Shown here one piece after another: positions 46,200 through 47,300 of a DNA stretch of 47,300 bases. Where the stretch lies: assembly GCA_028868905.1 (NCBI GenBank), contig JAGWTQ010000004.1, positions 1-47,300 of the forward strand. Direction: 5' to 3'. The position numbers were made by a program, and so were the translations under genes. Source of the DNA: Betaproteobacteria bacterium. Lineage in GTDB: Bacteria; Pseudomonadota; Gammaproteobacteria; Burkholderiales; Ferrovaceae. Under the pieces are notes generated by a model. It was not told the origin of the DNA, searched no databases, and saw only the letters and a list, made by a program, of their open reading frames with translations. Each line of letters begins with the position of its first letter. Position 1 is the stretch's first letter.

Positions 46200-47300
46200 T
46201 TAAATTTCAGCGCGCAGGGCTTCGACGCGGTCGCGCGCTTCCCAGGTGAATTCGGGCTCTTCCCGGCCGAAATGGCCGTAAGCAGCAGTCTTGCTGTAAA
46301 TCGGGCGCAGCAGATCGAGCGACTGGATGATGCCTTTCGGGCGCAGGTCGAAATGATGCTGCACCACCTCGGCCAGGCGCTCGTCCGACAGCTTGCCGGT
46401 GCCGAAGGTGTTCACCATCAGGCTGACCGGGCGGGCCACGCCGATGGCATAGGCCACCTGCACTTCGCAGCGGCTGGCCAGACCGGCCGCCACGATGTTC
46501 TTGGCCACATGGCGCATGGCATAGGCGGCGGAACGGTCCACCTTGGATGGGTCCTTGCCGGAAAACGCACCGCCGCCGTGGCGGGCGGCACCGCCGTAGG
46601 TGTCCACGATGATCTTGCGCCCCGTCAGGCCGCAGTCGCCCATGGGGCCGCCGATCACGAAACGTCCGGTGGGGTTGATCAGGTAGCGCGTGTCCTTCGT
46701 GAGCAAGGCGGCCGGAATCACCGGCTTGACGACTTCCTCGATGACCGCTTCCGACAGACGCTCGTGGGTCACGTCCGGGTCGTGCTGGGTGGACAGCACC
46801 ACGGTGTCGATGGAAACGACGCGGCCGTCCACGTAACGCACGCTGACCTGGGATTTGGCATCGGGGCGCAGGAACGGCAGGCGCCCGTCCTTGCGCAGCT
46901 CGGCCTGGCGCTGGACCAGCCGGTGGGCCAGGTGGATGGGCAGCGGCATGAGCGCATCGGTCTCATCGCAGGCATAACCGAACATCAGCCCCTGGTCGCC
47001 GGCCCCCTGGTCGAGGTCCAGCCCGCGCCCTTCGTCCACTCCCTGGGCGATGTCCGGGCTCTGCCGGTTGAGGGCTGTGAGCACGGCGCAGGTCTGGTAA
47101 TCGAAGCCGATTTCGGAACTGTTGTAACCGATGCGGCGCACCACGTCGCGGGCGATGTCGATGTAATTGATCTGGGCCTGCGTGGTGATTTCACCCGAAA
47201 TGACGATCAGTCCGGTGCTGGTGAGCGTCTCGCAGGCTACGCGCGCCTTGGGGTCCTGGGCTAGAATGGCGTCCAGCACTCCATCGGAAATCTGGTCGGC
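46200..47300 (-). CDS. metK: S-adenosylmethionine synthase (N-terminus beyond the right edge)
   Basis: [69 protein letters not shown]. Confidence 0.97.
   Translation of the reverse strand, partial: ADQISDGVLDAILAQDPKARVACETLTSTGLIVISGEITTQAQINYIDIARDVVRRIGYNSSEIGFDYQTCAVLTALNRQSPDIAQGVDEGRGLDLDQGAGDQGLMFGYACDETDALMPLPIHLAHRLVQRQAELRKDGRLPFLRPDAKSQVSVRYVDGRVVSIDTVVLSTQHDPDVTHERLSEAVIEEVVKPVIPAALLTKDTRYLINPTGRFVIGGPMGDCGLTGRKIIVDTYGGAARHGGGAFSGKDPSKVDRSAAYAMRHVAKNIVAAGLASRCEVQVAYAIGVARPVSLMVNTFGTGKLSDERLAEVVQHHFDLRPKGIIQSLDLLRPIYSKTAAYGHFGREEPEFTWEARDRVEALRAEI

Overview
This 47.3-kb window is a GC-rich, gene-dense chromosomal segment that looks betaproteobacterial (inferred from gene order and protein families; no search was run). 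Nearly everything is core housekeeping and mostly on the minus strand. In plus coordinates it contains: the nuo complex I operon (nuoM partial to nuoA); a tRNA-Leu(GAG); secG; tpiA; pstBACS with a clear PhoB-box-like array; ppx; an OlsB-like GNAT acyltransferase; divergent ppk, a CYTH-domain gene and sixA; glmM-folP-ftsH-rlmE-yhbY-greA-carB-carA-dapB-bamE; fur; sucDC; a DUF2889 gene; slt and cca; midA; ttcA; a class-V aminotransferase; and metF-ahcY-metK (metK partial). I see no CRISPR array, IS element, prophage or defence system, and no clearly new multi-gene system. The items most worth a second look are: a phosphate/polyphosphate/ornithine-lipid neighbourhood; a Cca enzyme whose HD-domain metal ligands appear lost; tRNA-Leu placed 18 nt upstream of nuoA, with a perfect 10-bp hairpin on its secG side; a possible carAB leader with promoter and terminator-like hairpin; a strong terminator 15 nt upstream of folP; a possible uORF before sucC; and a likely CTG (non-canonical) start for the CYTH gene.
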